From Comamonadaceae bacterium (GTDB lineage: Bacteria; Pseudomonadota; Gammaproteobacteria; Burkholderiales; Burkholderiaceae_C), in NCBI GenBank assembly GCA_947375135.1, contig CANCER010000023.1, forward strand, positions 1 through 64,000: a stretch of DNA of 64,000 nt. Direction: 5' to 3'. This document shows positions 29,739-38,987 of this stretch, in pieces. The notes beneath the pieces were generated by a model. The model did no database searches, was not told the DNA's origin, and saw only the letters and a program-made list of their open reading frames with translations. Numbering within the stretch: position 1 is the first letter of the stretch; every line of letters begins with the position of its first letter. Position numbers and translations under genes: made by a program.

Positions 29739-30371
29739 CTATTTGGAGATGGTGAGCCAGAGCCGGTGCAGCCGCACCAGTTCGTCATCAAAACGGCCGT
29801 TCACCCTGCGCGCCTCGTCTTCCTGGTCGGCAATAAAACGCTTTTGTACGGCGACGCTCTGGCCGTTTTCTTCCACCTGGCGGCGCAGGTACTCCGGCGC
29901 TTTTTTCGGATCCTTGCGGTAAAACTCCATTTCGTCATCGAGCTTGCGGCGCTGTGCGGCCAGCTCTATCAGGCGCGTGCTGGCGGCATTGGTGACGGCG
30001 GTGATCTGCCCCAAGGCCTCCGCGCGTTCCTTGTCGTGCATCGCCCGGTTGGGATAGCGTGCCAACAAGGCCTTGTCGCGGCGGCGCTCCTCGGAAACGC
30101 GGTTGCGCTCCTCGATCTCCTGCTTTTCTTTGGCCTCCAGCTGCGCGCGCTCGGCGGCGGTCAGGCTGGGTCCGATTTTCTGCTTCAGCGTACCGCTGGG
30201 GTTGAGCAGCTTTTGCTCACGGTCATTGCATTCGGGGATGGAACGGTCTGATGTGAGTTTGCGCCCCTGTGCATCCACACAGGTGTAAATGCCCGACACC
30301 GGCGCACTTTGTGCCCAGACGGTAGCGAACAAGGCGCATACACCGCACACCAGCACCCTTGCAACGTTCAT
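29739..30371 (-). CDS. DUF4124-type exported coiled-coil protein
   Basis: The 210-residue product has a signal peptide (ARVLVCGVCALFATVWAQSA) and a short DUF4124-like module (IYTCVDAQGRKLTSDRSIPEC). The rest is long and charged with heavy coiled-coil character (about residues 60-200, rich in Glu/Arg/Lys). It is predicted to be periplasmic; the function is unknown. A GTG at 30377 overlaps the pyrE stop (GTGA), but ATG 30371 has AGGGGTG just upstream, so either start is possible. It is co-directional with pyrE and probably in its transcript. Confidence 0.75.
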   Translation of the reverse strand: MNVARVLVCGVCALFATVWAQSAPVSGIYTCVDAQGRKLTSDRSIPECNDREQKLLNPSGTLKQKIGPSLTAAERAQLEAKEKQEIEERNRVSEERRRDKALLARYPNRAMHDKERAEALGQITAVTNAASTRLIELAAQRRKLDDEMEFYRKDPKKAPEYLRRQVEENGQSVAVQKRFIADQEDEARRVNGRFDDELVRLHRLWLTISK

Positions 30372-30373
30372 GT

Positions 30374-31075
30374 TCACCCCTGATCAACACCGTAACGCTG
30401 ACGGTAGGCAAGCACCCGTTGGTGATCTTGCGCCGAAGTGGCGTTTGCACCCGACGCAAGATACTGCATCAGATCCGACAGCTTCGCAATCGCGCAGACC
30501 TGCAGACCGAGTTTGTTTTGCACATACTGCACCGCGCTGTAAGGTACGTCCTGGCCGTTCTCGGTAGCCATCTCCTGGCGGTCCAGTGCGATGCAGACGG
30601 CGTGCGGCGTGGCACCGGCCGCCTCGATGATGGCAATCGATTCGCGCGCCGCAGTACCAGCCGACATCACGTCGTCCACCACCAGCACCCGTCCCTTGAG
30701 CGGCGCACCCACCAGGCTGCCGCCCTCGCCGTGGTCCTTGGCTTCCTTGCGGTTGTAGGCAAAGGGGACGTTGCGGCCGCGCCGTGCCAACTCCACGGAC
30801 AACGCCGCACCCAGCGGGATGCCCTTGTAGGCGGGGCCGAACACCATATCGAATTCGATGCCGCTGGCCAGCAGGCGCTGGGCATAGAATTCGGCCAAAC
30901 GCATGAGCTTGGCTCCGTCATCGAACAGGCCTGCGTTGAAGAAGTACGGGCTCATGCGCCCCGCCTTGGTCTTGAACTCACCAAAGCGCAGCACCCCGCA
31001 CTCCACGGCAAACGCCACAAAAGCCTGGGCCAAAGGGTCCGCAACAGCGCCAGGCAAAGGATCTTGAATCGACAT
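30374..31075 (-). CDS. pyrE: Orotate phosphoribosyltransferase
   Basis: PyrE joins orotate to PRPP to give OMP in pyrimidine synthesis. The 233-residue protein contains the type-I PRT PRPP motif VLVVDDVMSAGTA, the AYKGIPLG loop and the KTKAGRMSPYFFNAGLF start block. AAGGAA lies before ATG 31075. This start codon overlaps that of the exonuclease gene on the other strand (the four bases CATG at 31073-31076), so each gene's leader lies inside the other's coding sequence. Confidence 0.95.
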   Translation of the reverse strand: MSIQDPLPGAVADPLAQAFVAFAVECGVLRFGEFKTKAGRMSPYFFNAGLFDDGAKLMRLAEFYAQRLLASGIEFDMVFGPAYKGIPLGAALSVELARRGRNVPFAYNRKEAKDHGEGGSLVGAPLKGRVLVVDDVMSAGTAARESIAIIEAAGATPHAVCIALDRQEMATENGQDVPYSAVQYVQNKLGLQVCAIAKLSDLMQYLASGANATSAQDHQRVLAYRQRYGVDQG

Positions 31076-31871
31076 GGGAAATTCCTTATTTAAGTTAACC
31101 AGCCTGAACCTCAACGGCATCCGCTCCGCCACCAGCAAAGGTCTGGAGGCGTGGGCTTCACAGACCGCCCCCGATTGTATTTGCGTGCAGGAGATCAAGG
31201 CCCAGGCGCCGGACCTGGCGGGCAAATTTGAAGAGCTCTCGGGCTTGAAGGGCTACTTCCATCTGGCTGAGAAAAAAGGCTACTCCGGCGTGGGCGTCTA
31301 CACCCGTCTGGAGCCCAGCGACGTGGTGGTGGGCACCAACTCCCCCGAGTTCGACCCGGAAGGCCGCTATGTGGAACTGCGCTTTGACACGCCCCAACGC
31401 AAACACTCCATCATCAGCGCGTACTTCCCCAGTGGCTCTTCCGGCGAGGAGCGTCAGGCCGCCAAGTTCCGCTTTCTGGACGAGATGTACCCCTACCTGA
31501 TGGCGCTCAAGGGCCAGCGCGACTTCATTCTCTGCGGCGACATCAATATCGCGCACCAGGAGATCGACCTGAAAAACTTCAAGGGCAACAAAAAGAACTC
31601 CGGCTTTCTGCCCGAAGAACGCGCCTGGATGACCAAGCTGCTGACCGAGGGCGGCATGGTGGACGTGTACCGCCAACTGGAGCCCACGGCGACCGATGCC
31701 GCCTACACCTGGTGGAGCAACCGCGGACAGGCTTACGCCAAAAACGTGGGCTGGCGCCTGGACTACCACCTATCCACACCGGCGCTGGCCGCCGGGGCGC
31801 GCCAGGTGGACATTTACAAGGGCGAAAAGTTTTCCGACCACGCGCCGGTCACGATCGGCTACGCATGGTGA
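31074..31871 (+). CDS. xth: Exodeoxyribonuclease III / AP endonuclease
   Basis: The 265-residue enzyme of the exonuclease III family cuts abasic sites in base-excision repair. Active-site blocks are LTSLNLNGIRSA, VQEIKAQ (metal-binding Glu), the CGDINIAHQEIDL loop (Asp/Asn), and C-terminal FSDHAPVTIGY (catalytic His). The only in-frame ATG before the family start is 31074, which overlaps the pyrE start head to head. A possible ribosome site AAAGGA (about 31056) lies inside pyrE. Confidence 0.93.
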   Translation: MGNSLFKLTSLNLNGIRSATSKGLEAWASQTAPDCICVQEIKAQAPDLAGKFEELSGLKGYFHLAEKKGYSGVGVYTRLEPSDVVVGTNSPEFDPEGRYVELRFDTPQRKHSIISAYFPSGSSGEERQAAKFRFLDEMYPYLMALKGQRDFILCGDINIAHQEIDLKNFKGNKKNSGFLPEERAWMTKLLTEGGMVDVYRQLEPTATDAAYTWWSNRGQAYAKNVGWRLDYHLSTPALAAGARQVDIYKGEKFSDHAPVTIGYAW

Positions 31872-31892
31872 GACTTCGGGCTCCTGCGGGCG

Positions 31893-32294
31893 TCAGGTAT
31901 CCAGCTCAGGGCCGTAAGGGCGCGACTGGATAAAGCAGGCTTCAATCTGGGCCGCCAGTTGCTCTGCGCTGACCGGCTTGGTAATAAAGTCAACGGCGCC
32001 CAGGGCGAGTCCGCGTTGCACCTGCGCTTCCTGGTGCAACGTCGTGAGGAAGATGATGGGAATGTGGCGGGTTTTGCGGTTCTTCTTCAGCACATCGCAC
32101 ACCGTAAAACCATTGAGCTCCGGCATCACCACGTCCAGCAGGATCAGATCCAGCCCCTCATCGGCCAATGCCAGCTTGATGCCGCGGCTGCCACTGTTGG
32201 CCACCTTGACGCGGTAGTCCTTACATAGCAAGTTGTTCAAAAAAATAAGGTTGCTGGGCGCGTCGTCGACGACAAGGATGGTTTTCTTGTCCAT
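31893..32294 (-). CDS. Single-domain response regulator
   Basis: The 133-residue protein is a stand-alone receiver domain. The acidic pair is D10/D11 (VVDDAPSN), the phospho-acceptor is D54 (ILLDVVMPELNG), the switch residue is T84 (FLTTLH) and the conserved lysine is K106 (TKPVS). It has no output domain, so it would act by protein contact or phospho-relay. No kinase is adjacent. The PAS-GGDEF-EAL gene starts about 350 bases away in the opposite direction. Confidence 0.9.
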   Translation of the reverse strand: MDKKTILVVDDAPSNLIFLNNLLCKDYRVKVANSGSRGIKLALADEGLDLILLDVVMPELNGFTVCDVLKKNRKTRHIPIIFLTTLHQEAQVQRGLALGAVDFITKPVSAEQLAAQIEACFIQSRPYGPELDT

Positions 32295-32519
32295 GACAAG
32301 GACTCCTGGTAATGGGCCGGTTTAGAAACCGGAGGCCGGCGGCTTACCGGGCAGTGGTGACGGGTGCCGGACGGGATGCCCTGCCGACTCCATTGTTTGG
32401 CCATTGACAATTGCAGCCCGCCTGAAAGCACCGTCGGCGAACATTTACCCCCGGTGCGCTAACGGCACAAGCACGCTCTGAAGCGGCCCGGTGCGAGGAC
32501 AGACGGCATTGCGAAAAGC

Positions 32520-32533
32520 ATGATCTTGATCAA
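32520..32533. promoter_or_regulatory. FNR/ANR-type binding site
   Basis: ATGATCTTGATCAA matches the FNR consensus TTGAT-N4-ATCAA at nine of ten positions, with exact four-base spacing. It lies in the 355-base divergent gap between the response regulator and the GGDEF-EAL gene. A site centred at 32526.5 in a class II position would put transcription near 32568, where CAAAAT (32555-32560) is a passable -10. The rest of the gap (32295-32649) has no supported gene; a small hairpin CCGGTTT-AG-AAACCGG lies near the regulator start. Confidence 0.6.
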
Positions 32534-32649
32534 GGCAATTTGTCCCGAGGCGCTCAAAATCGGCTTGCGGGGGCGCTTGGCCGCATAGGCGGCAGTGCGG
32601 GTGCGTGATGGGTGGACGCACCACGCACCCGCATGCAACAGAAAGACCG

Positions 32650-34854
32650 ATGCCAGCTCATGAATCCCCTGCCGCATACGCGCAGGCCGCACACACCCTG
32701 CTGGCGGATTTGACCCGCCATGTGCCGGGCCTGATTTACCAGTTGGAGAGGCTGCCCGACGGCCGCTTTCGCTTTCCGTATGCGAGCCGGGGCATGGAGG
32801 CGATCTACGAGTTGTCGGCGGCGCAGGCGATGGCCGATGCATCGCTGGTTTTCCAGCGGCTGCACCCGGAGGATCTGGACCGCGTGCTGCGGTCGACGCT
32901 GGAATCCGCTGACACGCTGCAACCCTGGGTTTGCGAATACCGCGTCTTGCTGCCCCGCCAGGGCGTGTGCTGGAGGTCCGCAGTGGCCCATCCACAGCGC
33001 CAACCGGACGGTGGCACGCTCTGGCATGGCTTTGTCAGCGACATCACCGGACACAGGCCTGCCCCAACGCAGCCGCTCGAAATCAACCGCGGCGCAGTGG
33101 AAAGCATCTTTGGCATGGGCCGCGATGTGAGCGAAAGCCTGCAGGCGCAAGAGCGCATTCAGCTTGCGGCCAATGTGTTTATCCATTCGCGCGAAGGCAT
33201 TGTTATAACCGATGCCAAGGGCGCCATTGTCGATGTGAACGAGGCCTTTTGCCGCATCACCGGCCACCGCAGGGAAGAAGTCCTGGGCGCCAACCCGCGC
33301 ATTCTGAATTCGGGCCGGCAAGATACGACGTTCTACGAAGCCATGTGGCGCTCCATTTGCAAGAGCGGTTATTGGTCCGGAGAAATCTGGAACAAGCGCA
33401 AGAACGGCGAAGTCTATGCCGAGATACTCACCATCAGTGCGGTGCGCGACGCCGGCCAACAAGTGAAAAACTATGTCGCCCTGTTCACCGACATCACACC
33501 CTTGAAGGAGCACCAGCAACAGCTGGAACGCATGGCCCACTTCGACATGCTGACGGGTTTGCCCAACCGCCTGCTGTTTGCAAAAAAGTTGGGCGAGGCC
33601 ATGCGCATCTGCACGCGGCGCAAGCGCTCCCTGTGCGTGGTTTACCTGGATCTGGATGGCTTCAAAGCGGTGAACGACGCGTACGGCCATGACATTGGTG
33701 ACCAACTGCTGGTGAAGCTGGCCCAGCGCATGCACCTGGCCCTGCGCGAGGGCGACACGCTGGCGCGCTTTGGCGGCGACGAGTTTGTGGCGGTGCTGGT
33801 CGACCTGGAGCAAGCGCAGGAATGTGTGCAAATCCTGGAGAGAATGCTGCGGGCCACCGCCGAACCGGTGGAGGTGCACGGCCTCTGCGAGACCGTTTCC
33901 TTGCGTGTATCTGCCAGCATGGGGGCCACCATCTACCCCAAAGACGGCGTGGACGCCGATCTGCTGCTGCGCCACGCCGACCAGGCCATGTACCTGGCCA
34001 AGCAGGCTGGCAAGAACCGCTACCACCTGTTTGATGTAGCCCACGACGCAGCAGTGCAAATGCAGCGGGAAGGCCTGGACGCGATCCGCCAGGCATTGGC
34101 GAAGCAGGAGTTTGTCCTGTACTACCAACCCAAGGTGGATATGCGGCGGCGCATCGTGGTGGGCGCCGAAGCGCTGATTCGCTGGCAGCATCCCCAACGC
34201 GGCCTGCTGTTACCGGCAGACTTCCTGCCCGGCATTGAAAACCACGATCTCAGTGTGCAGGTGGGCGAGTGGGTGCTCGACCGTGCGCTGAGCCAGTTGG
34301 GCCAATGGAACCACCTCGGGCTGACGCTTCCGATCAGCATCAATGTGGGCGCACTGCAACTGCAACAGCATGGCTTTGTGGACAAGCTCCGATCCACCCT
34401 GGCGCGCCACCCCGGGGTGGCCCACGAGCAATTGGAGTTGGAAATACTGGAAAGCAGCGCAATGGAAGACATCTCGGTGGTGGCCAAGGTGTTGCACGCT
34501 TGCCGCGCACAACGTGTGCGCCTTGCGTTGGACGACTTCGGCACGGGCTACTCCTCTCTGACCTACCTGAAGCACTTGCCGGCGCAAACGCTGAAGATTG
34601 ACCAGAGTTTTGTGCGCGACATGGTGAGCGACCCGGAAGACATGGCCATCGTCAAGGGGGTGATCAGCCTGGCCCAGGCCTTTGGCCGCCTGGTGATTGC
34701 CGAGGGCGTGGAAACCAGGGAACAGAGCACCTTGCTGCAGTCCCTGGGCTGCCACCACATGCAGGGCTATGGCATTGCCCGGCCGATGCCGGCGCAGGAG
34801 TTCCCGGACTGGATTGCGCATTGGCAAAACCAGCCTGGCCTGGCCCGCTGCTGA
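32650..34854 (+). CDS. PAS-PAS-GGDEF-EAL cyclic-di-GMP protein
   Basis: The 734-residue cytosolic protein has two PAS-type sensor regions (about residues 20-130 and 170-285), a GGDEF domain (GGDEF at 375-379) and an EAL domain (EAL at 507-509, with DDFGTGYSSL further on). The product-inhibition I-site RxxD is present as REGD (366-369). Both catalytic motifs look intact, so it may be bifunctional or switch between making and breaking c-di-GMP. No membrane helix is seen. ATG 32650 is preferred on PAS alignment; ATG 32608 or GTG 32605 would add 14 or 15 residues. An FNR-type box lies upstream, linking it to oxygen. Confidence 0.92.
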   Translation: MPAHESPAAYAQAAHTLLADLTRHVPGLIYQLERLPDGRFRFPYASRGMEAIYELSAAQAMADASLVFQRLHPEDLDRVLRSTLESADTLQPWVCEYRVLLPRQGVCWRSAVAHPQRQPDGGTLWHGFVSDITGHRPAPTQPLEINRGAVESIFGMGRDVSESLQAQERIQLAANVFIHSREGIVITDAKGAIVDVNEAFCRITGHRREEVLGANPRILNSGRQDTTFYEAMWRSICKSGYWSGEIWNKRKNGEVYAEILTISAVRDAGQQVKNYVALFTDITPLKEHQQQLERMAHFDMLTGLPNRLLFAKKLGEAMRICTRRKRSLCVVYLDLDGFKAVNDAYGHDIGDQLLVKLAQRMHLALREGDTLARFGGDEFVAVLVDLEQAQECVQILERMLRATAEPVEVHGLCETVSLRVSASMGATIYPKDGVDADLLLRHADQAMYLAKQAGKNRYHLFDVAHDAAVQMQREGLDAIRQALAKQEFVLYYQPKVDMRRRIVVGAEALIRWQHPQRGLLLPADFLPGIENHDLSVQVGEWVLDRALSQLGQWNHLGLTLPISINVGALQLQQHGFVDKLRSTLARHPGVAHEQLELEILESSAMEDISVVAKVLHACRAQRVRLALDDFGTGYSSLTYLKHLPAQTLKIDQSFVRDMVSDPEDMAIVKGVISLAQAFGRLVIAEGVETREQSTLLQSLGCHHMQGYGIARPMPAQEFPDWIAHWQNQPGLARC

Positions 34855-34941
34855 CGCCGGGATGCACGGAATTACCCGGTTTGCGCATTTAAATGACGCG
34901 GCAGTGACTCTGTTGCAAACGCTGCGGCAATAATCGACCCG

Positions 34942-35298
34942 ATGCAAACCCTGCGCAACGCCCACCTCATCGCCCGCTTCATGCTGGTGTGGTTTGCGCT
35001 GTCTATCGGTGTGGCGATTGCCTCGCCCATGGTCAAACCGCAGGGCCTGCAACTGGTGTGTTCCGGCTCGGGCAGCATGAAGGTCATTGCCAGCGATGAG
35101 GACGGAAACTCCGCAGCCAGCGGCCATACGCTGGATTGCCCGCTGTGCGCCAGTATCAGCGCACCGCCACCGATGGATATCGTGGCCTTTGGCTCTGTGG
35201 CACCCCAAGCCTACGCCCTGCCACAACCCGAGACCACCCCGCCGACTGGCGTCGGGGCAGCCCCGCCGCCAGCGCGCGGCCCCCCCATACAGTCCTGA
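34942..35298 (+). CDS. DUF2946 family protein
   Basis: The 118-residue product has an N-terminal hydrophobic segment (FMLVWFALSIGVAIASP) that could be a signal or anchor. It also has a CPLC motif (HTLDCPLCAS, about residues 62-71) typical of DUF2946 proteins, which often lie beside metal-related TonB receptors. The C-terminus is Pro-rich. It may help handle copper or another thiophilic metal; this is inference from context. A terminator follows it, so the receptor gene may have its own promoter. Confidence 0.7.
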   Translation: MQTLRNAHLIARFMLVWFALSIGVAIASPMVKPQGLQLVCSGSGSMKVIASDEDGNSAASGHTLDCPLCASISAPPPMDIVAFGSVAPQAYALPQPETTPPTGVGAAPPPARGPPIQS

Positions 35299-35341
35299 CC
35301 AAACGGGCCCTGCCACGGCAAGGCACAGACACTTCTACCGT

Positions 35342-35372
35342 ATAAAAGCGCCACCTTCCCTGGCCGCTTTTC
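35342..35372 (+). terminator. Probable intrinsic terminator
   Basis: AAAAGCG-CC and GG-C-CGCTTTT arms, with one bulge, surround a nine-base loop and end in four T. It lies 45 bases after the DUF2946 stop and before the TonB-receptor gene. Confidence 0.6.
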
Positions 35373-35524
35373 CAACTCCTTGAGGCAGCGTCGCGCACCT
35401 GTATGCAGGTTCGCAGGCCGGGCTTGGTCAGTATCTTTCACGGGCACCCCCTTGCTCTACAAAGACACGCATGCTGTGCCGTTTCGCACCCCGGAGCCGA
35501 TCACCCGCATTACCACCGATTCCC

Positions 35525-37747
35525 ATGAAATCCAATACCCCCTTCCCCACACTGCTCACCGCCGCCGTCACAGCCCTGCTGGTTGCCACACCCGCAATGG
35601 CGCAACAAAACGGTGACGAGACCAGTTCCGCCGAACTCAAGGCTGTTGTCGTGTCCGCCAGCCGCAGCCAGGCCCGGGTCGAAGCCATGCCGCTGAACAC
35701 CACCATCGTCTCGCAGGAGGACATCCAAAAGTCATCCGCACAAACCCTGGACCAGTTGCTGCGAGACGTGCCGGGCCTGAACTTCACCGGCGTGCCGGCC
35801 GCGCAATCCGACCCCACCGGCCACCAAACCAAGATGCGCGGCATGGGCAATGCCAAGGTGCTGGTGCTGCTGGATGGCGTGCCGATTCACGACCCCTTCT
35901 ACCTGACCACACAATGGTTCAAGGTGCCGCTGTCCACCATCGAGCGCGTGGAAGTGGTGCGCGGGGGCAACTCCAGCCTGTGGGGCAATATGGCGGTCGC
36001 AGGGGTCATCAACATCGTGTCCAAACGCCCCACGGACAATGCAGGCGAGGCTTCCTTCAACGCCGGCTCCAACGGCACCTTGTCGGCAGCCCTCAGCAAG
36101 AACATCGTGCTGTCTGACGCCTTGAGCGTGAATCTGTCGATCGACAAACTCAACTCGCGCGGCTATGACACGGTACCTGCCGACCAGTTGTGGCGCTACC
36201 CGGCGCGCCAACCGGTGAACACGCAGGACACCAACCTGCAGCTCACCACCTACTTCAAGCCATCGGGCGATCTGAAGGGCTATGTGCGCATAGGCCAGCA
36301 CGTGCAGGACCAGGACATCAGCTACGTCAACGGCAAGAACCTGCAGACCGACCCGGACATCTCGGCCAGCCTCACCAAGACCCTGGACGACAAGGCTTCT
36401 GTGACCACCACCGCCTGGGCCCAGTACCTGGAGTTTGAGAAGTACAACGGCGCCACCTGCTACTGGACTAGCGCCTGTACCTCCACAACCAAGGTGGGGG
36501 ACACGACCGCAAGCATCACGCCCAACGTGGTTCCCTACTACACGCAATACGGCTCGCAGCGCTACCGCGAGCAGGGCGCCTCTGCCATCTACACAACAGC
36601 CATGGAAGGTCTGCTCAACAGCCTGCAACTGGGCGTGGACTACCGGCACCTTTCTGCCTCGGACCTGGAGTACTTTTACGCGGCACCGACGAGCCTGGCG
36701 AATGTGCAGAAGTTCAACAGCAGCACCTTGGGCCGGGCCGAACAGACCTTTACCGGCGTATTCGCACAAACCAAGCTGGCGCCCACGGATGCGTTGGATA
36801 TCACCCTGAGCGCGCGCTTTGACAGCTGGGATAACACCGACCGGCTCAACACCCGCACCACCGCTGCGGGCGTCACCAGCGGCGGCGTGCAGCCTTCGTC
36901 CAACACCACCGCGTTGGATCCCAGCCTGGCCGCCCGCTATGCCTTCAGCGACGCACTGGCCGTGCGCGGCGCCGCTTACAAGTCGTTCCGGGCCCCGGGC
37001 TTTAACAACACCACGCGCACCTATGGTGCCAACACGCCCACCATTGCCAACCCGGATCTGACACCGGAAAACCTGTTTGGCAGGGAACTCGGCATCGACT
37101 ACAACCAGGGGCCACTGTCTCTGAGCGCCACGTATTTCCAATACGACATCAACAACATGATTGCCACCTTCAAGGTCAGCAGCTATGCCACAGCACCGGC
37201 TCTGGTGCGAAGCATCTGCTCTTCGGGCGGCGCCGATCTCACAAACTGTGGCGGCTCGGCCAACTTCTATACGAACGACCAGGATGGCCAATCCTCAGGA
37301 CTGGAGCTGACAGCCCGCTGGAAAGCAGGCACGCAGTGGGCCTTTGATGCCGCCTACACGCGCACCAACAGCACGCTCACGCGCAAGGGCAGCATCGTGA
37401 CCGACCCTGTGGGCGTACAACTGGCCGGTGTACCACAGGACGCAGCCAGCCTGGGCGTGACCTGGAAGCCCAACGCAGCATGGCAATCCCATCTGCAGGC
37501 GCGCTACATCGGCAGCATGAACATCGACACCACCAGCACGGCGGGGGTCGAATACAAGCAAGGTGACATCACCGTCTGGGATGCGAGCCTGCTGTACCGG
37601 CTGAGCAAATCCGTAGATGTGAATGCCAGCGTAGTCAACGTACTGGACACGCAATATTCAGAGAACGCTTACGCCTACAACCAACCCTGGAGCCGAACCC
37701 TTTCCATGCCGCGCACCCTGACGCTTGGCCTGAAGATGCGTTTCTGA
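35525..37747 (+). CDS. TonB-dependent outer-membrane receptor
   Basis: The 740-residue protein has a signal peptide (cleavage after AMA, about residue 26), a plug domain (AVVVSASRSQARVEAMP, TLDQLLRDVPGLNF, RGMGNAKVLVLLDGVPIHDPF, IERVEVVRGGNSSLWGNMAVAGVINIVSK) and a 22-strand-type barrel. It ends in phenylalanine (LTLGLKMRF), as expected of barrel proteins. It imports a ligand with TonB energy. The plug is BtuB/colicin-receptor-like, but no cobalamin riboswitch is visible upstream. Neighbours suggest a metal or metal complex. It starts seven genes' worth of context away from any siderophore gene in this window. Confidence 0.88.
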   Translation: MKSNTPFPTLLTAAVTALLVATPAMAQQNGDETSSAELKAVVVSASRSQARVEAMPLNTTIVSQEDIQKSSAQTLDQLLRDVPGLNFTGVPAAQSDPTGHQTKMRGMGNAKVLVLLDGVPIHDPFYLTTQWFKVPLSTIERVEVVRGGNSSLWGNMAVAGVINIVSKRPTDNAGEASFNAGSNGTLSAALSKNIVLSDALSVNLSIDKLNSRGYDTVPADQLWRYPARQPVNTQDTNLQLTTYFKPSGDLKGYVRIGQHVQDQDISYVNGKNLQTDPDISASLTKTLDDKASVTTTAWAQYLEFEKYNGATCYWTSACTSTTKVGDTTASITPNVVPYYTQYGSQRYREQGASAIYTTAMEGLLNSLQLGVDYRHLSASDLEYFYAAPTSLANVQKFNSSTLGRAEQTFTGVFAQTKLAPTDALDITLSARFDSWDNTDRLNTRTTAAGVTSGGVQPSSNTTALDPSLAARYAFSDALAVRGAAYKSFRAPGFNNTTRTYGANTPTIANPDLTPENLFGRELGIDYNQGPLSLSATYFQYDINNMIATFKVSSYATAPALVRSICSSGGADLTNCGGSANFYTNDQDGQSSGLELTARWKAGTQWAFDAAYTRTNSTLTRKGSIVTDPVGVQLAGVPQDAASLGVTWKPNAAWQSHLQARYIGSMNIDTTSTAGVEYKQGDITVWDASLLYRLSKSVDVNASVVNVLDTQYSENAYAYNQPWSRTLSMPRTLTLGLKMRF

Positions 37748-37754
37748 TCACACC

Positions 37755-38987
37755 ATGAACACACGACCTCTTACCCTCCAGCGGCTGCTGCAGGCCGGCA
37801 TTTCTTTGCTGCTGTGCGCCAGTGCCTGGTCCCAAACAGCGCCCCCGGTTGCAGCGGCGGCACCCCCCGCCCACGCGATGCACGCACCCCGTGCCCAGTT
37901 GGCCACTGGCGCAGCCTTTGCCCCGGACGGTAGTTTGTGGATGGTGGGGCTGGACGCCCAACAGCAGCTCAGCACCTGGCGCAGCACCGACATGGCCACA
38001 TGGTCCGCGCCGCACCCGCTCGACACCCACGGCGACGCAATTTCTGCCGATGGCGAGAACCGGCCCAAAATCGCCTTCGGACCCCAAGGCCAGGCGGTAA
38101 TCAGTTACACGCGCCCGCTGGACAAGCCCTATACCGGCTGGATCCGCATGCTGCGCAGCAGCGATAGCGGCGCGAGCTTCTCTGCGCCGTTTACCGTGCA
38201 CCACGACACCCAGGAAATTACCCACCGCTTTGAATCCATTGCCTTTGACGGTGCGGGTGCCTTGCATGCGGTGTGGATCGACAAACGCGACCTCCAGGCC
38301 GGTGGCAAGGGCTATGTCGGTGCCGCGATTTACCAGGCGGTCTCCACCGACGGCGGCGAGACCTTCGGGCCCGATACCAAGGTGGCCGACCACTCCTGCG
38401 AGTGCTGCCGCATCGCCCTGGCCCAAGGGCCGGACGGCAAGCTGCGCGCCTTGTGGCGCCATGTGTTTGGCACCAGCACGCGCGACCACGCCTTTGCCAA
38501 CCTGTCGGGCAGCGCGCCCAACGTCTTCAAGCGCACCACCTTTGACGAATGGAACGTGCAGGCCTGCCCGCACCAGGGCCCGGGGTTGGCACGTGCCGAT
38601 GCCACCACCAACCCGGGCTACCACGCGGTCTGGTTTGGCATCCGCAAGGAAAAGGGGGCAGACGTTGCTGCGGTGCGCTATGCCCGCTTAAGCGCCGACG
38701 GGCAGCCCGTTGCCGGCACCGTGCGCGCCCTGCCGGACGCCCAGGCGGAACACGCCGATGTAGCCGCCATCGGCGACAAAGTAGCGATTGTCTGGCGCAG
38801 CTTCCAGGGCAAGGAAACCTCGCTGAAAGCCTGGCTGTCCCAGGACGCGGGCAAGACCTTTGAGACCCGCGTGCTGGCAACGGCGCGCGGCAATAACGAC
38901 CAGCCCCGCCTGGTGAGCAACGGCTCGCGCATGGTGGTGGTCTGGCGCACCGATGAACAGGCACAGATGCATGAACTCCATTTTTAA
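37755..38987 (+). CDS. Exported BNR/sialidase-like beta-propeller protein
   Basis: The 410-residue product has a signal peptide (LLQAGISLLLCASAWSQ) and repeated Asp-box-like segments (SSDSGASFSAPF, STDGGETFGPD, SQDAGKTFETR) of a beta-propeller of the sialidase/BNR fold. It is unlikely to be a true sialidase: no catalytic arginine triad can be assigned. A Cys-rich motif (HSCECCRIAL, about residues 214-223) and ACPHQG (about 274) could bind a metal. It starts seven bases after the TonB receptor stop, and its 3' end overlaps the thioredoxin-like gene. Confidence 0.75.
   Translation: MNTRPLTLQRLLQAGISLLLCASAWSQTAPPVAAAAPPAHAMHAPRAQLATGAAFAPDGSLWMVGLDAQQQLSTWRSTDMATWSAPHPLDTHGDAISADGENRPKIAFGPQGQAVISYTRPLDKPYTGWIRMLRSSDSGASFSAPFTVHHDTQEITHRFESIAFDGAGALHAVWIDKRDLQAGGKGYVGAAIYQAVSTDGGETFGPDTKVADHSCECCRIALAQGPDGKLRALWRHVFGTSTRDHAFANLSGSAPNVFKRTTFDEWNVQACPHQGPGLARADATTNPGYHAVWFGIRKEKGADVAAVRYARLSADGQPVAGTVRALPDAQAEHADVAAIGDKVAIVWRSFQGKETSLKAWLSQDAGKTFETRVLATARGNNDQPRLVSNGSRMVVVWRTDEQAQMHELHF

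Noticed and set aside
35372-35524. Cobalamin riboswitch upstream of the BtuB-like TonB receptor
   Set aside because: I looked for the conserved B12-box and core and did not find them.
35732-37291. 519-codon frame antisense to the TonB receptor
   Set aside because: The receptor has signal peptide, plug and barrel end; the antisense frame has none of these.
37755-38987. True sialidase
   Set aside because: Asp-box-like repeats are present, but no catalytic arginine triad or tyrosine/glutamate pair can be assigned, and the neighbours suggest metal handling.
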